Assembly: GCA_027323595.1 (NCBI GenBank)
Contig: DAHWBL010000489.1
Span: 1 to 16,497 of the forward strand
DNA: 16,497 bases
Reading direction: 5' to 3'
Origin: Acetobacteraceae bacterium
GTDB lineage: Bacteria > Pseudomonadota > Alphaproteobacteria > Acetobacterales > Acetobacteraceae
The notes beneath the pieces were generated by a model. It was given only the letters and a program-made list of their open reading frames with translations. It made no database searches and was not told the DNA's origin. Both the position numbers and the translations under genes were made by a program. Shown here piece by piece: positions 14,737 through 16,497 of this stretch (positions are counted from its first letter, which is position 1; every line of letters begins with the position of its first letter).

Positions 14737-14750
14737 AAAGTGCAGTGCAC

Positions 14751-14769
14751 AAAAGCCCGTAAAAAGGGC
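14751..14769 (-). terminator. Short GC hairpin with T4 tract downstream of nasT
   Basis: Fifteen bases after the nasT stop, the minus strand reads GCCC (14769-14766), a 7-nt loop, GGGC (14758-14755) and TTTT (14754-14751). The stem is only 4 bp, so this is a weak intrinsic terminator at best, but it lies in a markedly AT-rich pocket of an otherwise very GC-rich window and sits where a nasT terminator is expected. Confidence 0.4.
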
Positions 14770-14784
14770 GAAAAAACGAAATGC

Positions 14785-15453
14785 CTAACGGTTGGGCTTT
14801 GCGGGATGTCGCAACATCGCCTCCAGCGCCACCACGCTGTCCGCCACCTCGGCCAGTTTCCGGCCGCGATCCATCGCCAGCCCGCGCAAGGCGGCGAACG
14901 CCTCCGCCTCGCTCATCGACCGGCTGCTCATCAGGATGCCCTTGGCCCGCTCGATCAGCTTGCGCTCGCTCAGCGCCGTGCGCGCCGCCGCCAGCTCCGC
15001 CTTCAGCGCCTGGTGGGCGGCGAAGCGCGCCACCGCCACATCCACCACCGACTTCACCCGCGCCGGCGACAGCCCCTCGATCACATAGGCGGCGACCCCG
15101 GCCTGCATCGCCGCCCCGATGGAGTCGGGGTCGGAGCGATCGACGAACATCACCACCGGGCGTGGCTCGTCGCGATGCAGCGCGCCCATGCTCTCCAGCG
15201 CGTCGCGCGAGGGGCTGTCGAGGTCGCAGACCACCACGTCCACCGCGCCCTCGCGCACCCGGCGCACCAGGTCGGCGGGCTCGGGCACGGTGCCCACGAT
15301 CACGCAGCCCTGGGCGGCCAGCCCGTCCGCCACGGCGCGCGCCCGCTCGGCATTGTCGTCCACCAGCAACACCCGTAGCCTGGACACGGCGACGGTGGCA
15401 TCGGTGCCGGCGCTGAACCGGCCTGGACCGGAGCTGTCGGGGCTGTCGCTCAT
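14785..15453 (-). CDS. nasT: NasT, ANTAR-domain antitermination regulator
   Basis: RNA-binding response regulator that promotes transcription of nitrate-assimilation genes by stabilising leader hairpins. The 222-residue protein has a receiver-like domain (about 26-130) with acidic pair Asp32-Asp33 and Asp77 in CDLDSP. The usual switch Thr/Ser (FVDRSD, 103-108) and the conserved Lys (YVIEGL, 123-128) are replaced, as is typical of NasT, whose activity depends on NasS rather than on phosphorylation. A helical linker (about 140-160) leads to the ANTAR domain (about 155-216) with LIERAKGILMSSRSMSEAEAF. No Shine-Dalgarno sequence is visible before ATG 15453, and the best promoter predicts a nearly leaderless mRNA. 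It is transcribed divergently from a ModE-like gene and lies 196 bp upstream of nasS on the same strand. Confidence 0.95.
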   Translation of the reverse strand: MSDSPDSSGPGRFSAGTDATVAVSRLRVLLVDDNAERARAVADGLAAQGCVIVGTVPEPADLVRRVREGAVDVVVCDLDSPSRDALESMGALHRDEPRPVVMFVDRSDPDSIGAAMQAGVAAYVIEGLSPARVKSVVDVAVARFAAHQALKAELAAARTALSERKLIERAKGILMSSRSMSEAEAFAALRGLAMDRGRKLAEVADSVVALEAMLRHPAKPNR

Positions 15454-15461
15454 GCGGGCAT

Positions 15462-15491
15462 GCTATACAGGATGGCGGGACATCGTGTCGG
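15462..15491 (-). promoter_or_regulatory. Candidate sigma-70-like promoter of nasT
   Basis: On the minus strand CCGACA (15491-15486, 4 of 6 to TTGACA) and TATAGC (15467-15462, 4 of 6 to TATAAT) are separated by 18 bp. A transcript from here would begin about 2 nt before the nasT ATG at 15453, which fits the absence of a ribosome-binding site. Prediction by eye only. Confidence 0.35.
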
Positions 15492-15493
15492 GG

Positions 15494-15499
15494 TATAAG
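15494..15499 (+). promoter_or_regulatory. Candidate -10 element for the ModE-like gene
   Basis: TATAAG on the plus strand matches five of six -10 consensus bases and would give a leader of about 50 nt before ATG 15559. No convincing -35 is seen 16-18 bp upstream. It directly abuts the nasT promoter candidate, so the two divergent units probably share a control region. No full ModE-type palindrome was recognised here. Confidence 0.25.
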
Positions 15500-15558
15500 C
15501 GAGCGCCGTGCCGGTTTGGCGCCGCCGGCGCGCGCCGGGTCGGGCGAGGAGGGGCGAG

Positions 15559-15903
15559 ATGGCCGAGGGGCTGAGTATCCGCGTCGATCTGGGCGGGGGC
15601 GTGCGCATCGGGCCGGGCAAGATCGCGCTGCTGGAGGCGATCGCGGCCACCGGCTCGATCTCGGCCGCCGGGCGCAAGCTGCGCATGTCCTACAAGCGCG
15701 CCTGGGACCTGACCGAACAGCTCAACCATGATTTCGGCGCCAGGCTGGTCGCCGCCTCGCCCGGCGGGGCCGGCGGTGGCGGCGCGGCGCTGACCGAGCA
15801 TGGCCAGGCCGTGGTTGCCCATTATCGCGCCATCGAGCAGGCGGCGTCGGTGGCCGCGCGCGCCGCGCTCGCAGCACTCGAAGCGCTGACGGCGGCGCGC
15901 TGA
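15559..15903 (+). CDS. ModE-like winged-helix regulator (DNA-binding domain only)
   Basis: Small protein of 114 residues matching the N-terminal DNA-binding domain of the molybdate regulator ModE and its short homologues. The helix-turn-helix covers about 23-52 (LLEAIAATGSISAAGRKL then MSYKRAW), followed by the wing with GGAGGGGAALTEHG (69-82) and a C-terminal helix (about 84-111) likely for dimerisation. Full ModE has two molybdate-binding TOBE/Mop domains after this point; here the protein stops, so direct molybdate sensing is doubtful. The start at 15559 has a strong AGGAGGGG at 15547-15554, 4 nt upstream, and skips 17 extra in-frame codons. It is divergent from nasT and next to a cluster encoding the Mo enzyme NasA, suggesting a link between molybdenum supply and nitrate assimilation (inference). 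Confidence 0.88.
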   Translation: MAEGLSIRVDLGGGVRIGPGKIALLEAIAATGSISAAGRKLRMSYKRAWDLTEQLNHDFGARLVAASPGGAGGGGAALTEHGQAVVAHYRAIEQAASVAARAALAALEALTAAR

Positions 15904-15916
15904 GCCGGCCGGCCCG

Positions 15917-16497
15917 ATGCCCGCGTCGCCGGCCGCGATTCTGACCATCACCACCGCCGCGCGCCTGCCCGGCGCGGCCGCCCTGCTGCGTGCCATGGCC
16001 GGTTTTCATCCCGGCTCGCCGCGCTTCTGGCTGCTGGTCGATCCGCCCGCCGGCGCGAGCCCGGGGCTGGCCGGCACGCAATTGCGGCTCGACCAGGGCG
16101 GCCCGGCGATGGACAATATGCGGCAATGGTATGAGCCGCAGGAATATGCCGCGGCACTGAAGCCGGCCGCCATCGCCGCCCTGTTCGCCGCCGGCCACGC
16201 GCGCGTGCTGTGCCTTGATCCGAGCATGCTGGCGCTGCGCCCGCTCGATGCCGCGCTCGCCGGCCTCGCCGACCATGCCATGCTGCTGCTGCCGCTGTTG
16301 ACCGGCCCGGCCGGCGCCGCGCCGGAGCGCGCGCTGCGTGAGGCGGGCCTGTTCGCCGGCGGCTGCATCGGGCTTGCCGACTGCCCGCCCGCCCGCGCGT
16401 GGCTGGATTGGTGGGGCGAGAGGCTGTTCACCGGCGCCCGGGCGGACCCGCGCGCGCCCTGGGCGGCACCGGGCCAGAGCTGGCTGGATTTCGCCCC
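15917..16497 (+). CDS. Glycosyltransferase-like protein, N-terminal part (3' end outside window)
   Basis: 193 residues are visible and the frame runs off the window. The pattern resembles the N-terminal GT-A-like domain of a bacterial glycosyltransferase group usually annotated as glycosyl transferase: ILTITTAARLPGA, an early polar region, YEPQEYAAALKPAAIAALFAAG (72-93), VLCLDPSMLALRPLDAAL (97-114), LPLLTGP, LFAGGCIGL (145-153), WLDWWGERL (162-170) and QSWLDFA (187-193). Relatives normally show a D-P-D or D-x-D at the sugar-nucleotide/metal site; here it reads Asp101-Pro-Ser103. The ATG at 15917 lies 13 nt after the ModE-like stop and has no clear ribosome-binding site, so translation may be coupled or the start may differ. 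With the capD-like and aminotransferase genes at the other end, it suggests a polysaccharide locus flanking the nas cluster. Confidence 0.72.
   Translation, partial: MPASPAAILTITTAARLPGAAALLRAMAGFHPGSPRFWLLVDPPAGASPGLAGTQLRLDQGGPAMDNMRQWYEPQEYAAALKPAAIAALFAAGHARVLCLDPSMLALRPLDAALAGLADHAMLLLPLLTGPAGAAPERALREAGLFAGGCIGLADCPPARAWLDWWGERLFTGARADPRAPWAAPGQSWLDFA

Noticed and set aside
14640..14784. Sigma-54 promoter for the nasS operon
   Set aside because: No GG-N10-GC pair resembling TGGCAC-N5-TTGC was found on the minus strand in the gap.
14707..15378. Open plus-strand frame across the nasT gene and leader
   Set aside because: His/Arg/Gln-rich antisense translation of nasT without family similarity. 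Its beginning runs through the terminator-like AT-rich gap.
1..16497. tRNA, rRNA, CRISPR array, insertion sequence or phage genes
   Set aside because: No cloverleaf-like sequence, regularly spaced repeats, transposase or integrase motifs, or terminal inverted repeats were seen.

Overview
The window is a GC-rich stretch of a bacterial chromosome. Codon use, short start/stop overlaps and family resemblance point to an alphaproteobacterium, possibly an acetic-acid-bacteria-like member of the Rhodospirillales; this placement is inference. Its core (about 3.4-15.5 kb, minus strand) is a complete assimilatory nitrate/nitrite reduction cluster with its own uptake system and sensor, flanked by surface-polysaccharide genes.

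Layout. Left edge, plus strand: the C-terminal half of a CapD/FlaA1-type nucleotide-sugar dehydratase (cut by the window edge), then a DegT/DnrJ/EryC1 sugar aminotransferase. Converging on them, minus strand: an NtaA/SnaA-type FMN-dependent monooxygenase. Next, read right to left: nasT (ANTAR regulator), a 196-bp AT-rich leader, nasS (cytoplasmic nitrate sensor), nrtA (Tat-exported binding protein), nrtB (permease), nrtD (ATPase), a NirB-N-terminus-like FAD/NAD(P)H oxidoreductase, nirA (siroheme nitrite reductase), a CysJ-like NADPH flavoprotein, and nasA (Mo-bisMGD nitrate reductase with a C-terminal BFD-type [2Fe-2S] domain). Right edge, plus strand: a small ModE-like regulator divergent from nasT, then the start of a glycosyltransferase-like gene cut by the window end.

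How it works together. NrtABD imports nitrate, NasA reduces it to nitrite, and NirA reduces nitrite to ammonium. No ferredoxin, NirD or NirB siroheme domain is present; electrons probably come from the FAD oxidoreductase and from the CysJ-like protein, in which the usual flavodoxin domain is replaced by a CGQCG-type [4Fe-4S] domain. NasS and NasT form the nitrate-responsive antitermination pair. The leader before nasS contains two hairpins with identical AAUGGC hexaloops (A at loop position 1, G at 4), which is the ANTAR target signature. Genes from nasS to nasA overlap or lie within 11 bp of each other, so the leader probably controls the whole operon.

Most notable: the twin-hexaloop ANTAR element placed 9 nt from the nasS start codon with no visible terminator behind it, the Fe-S-containing CysJ variant, and an N-terminal motif shared by NirA and that flavoprotein which may be a docking element.
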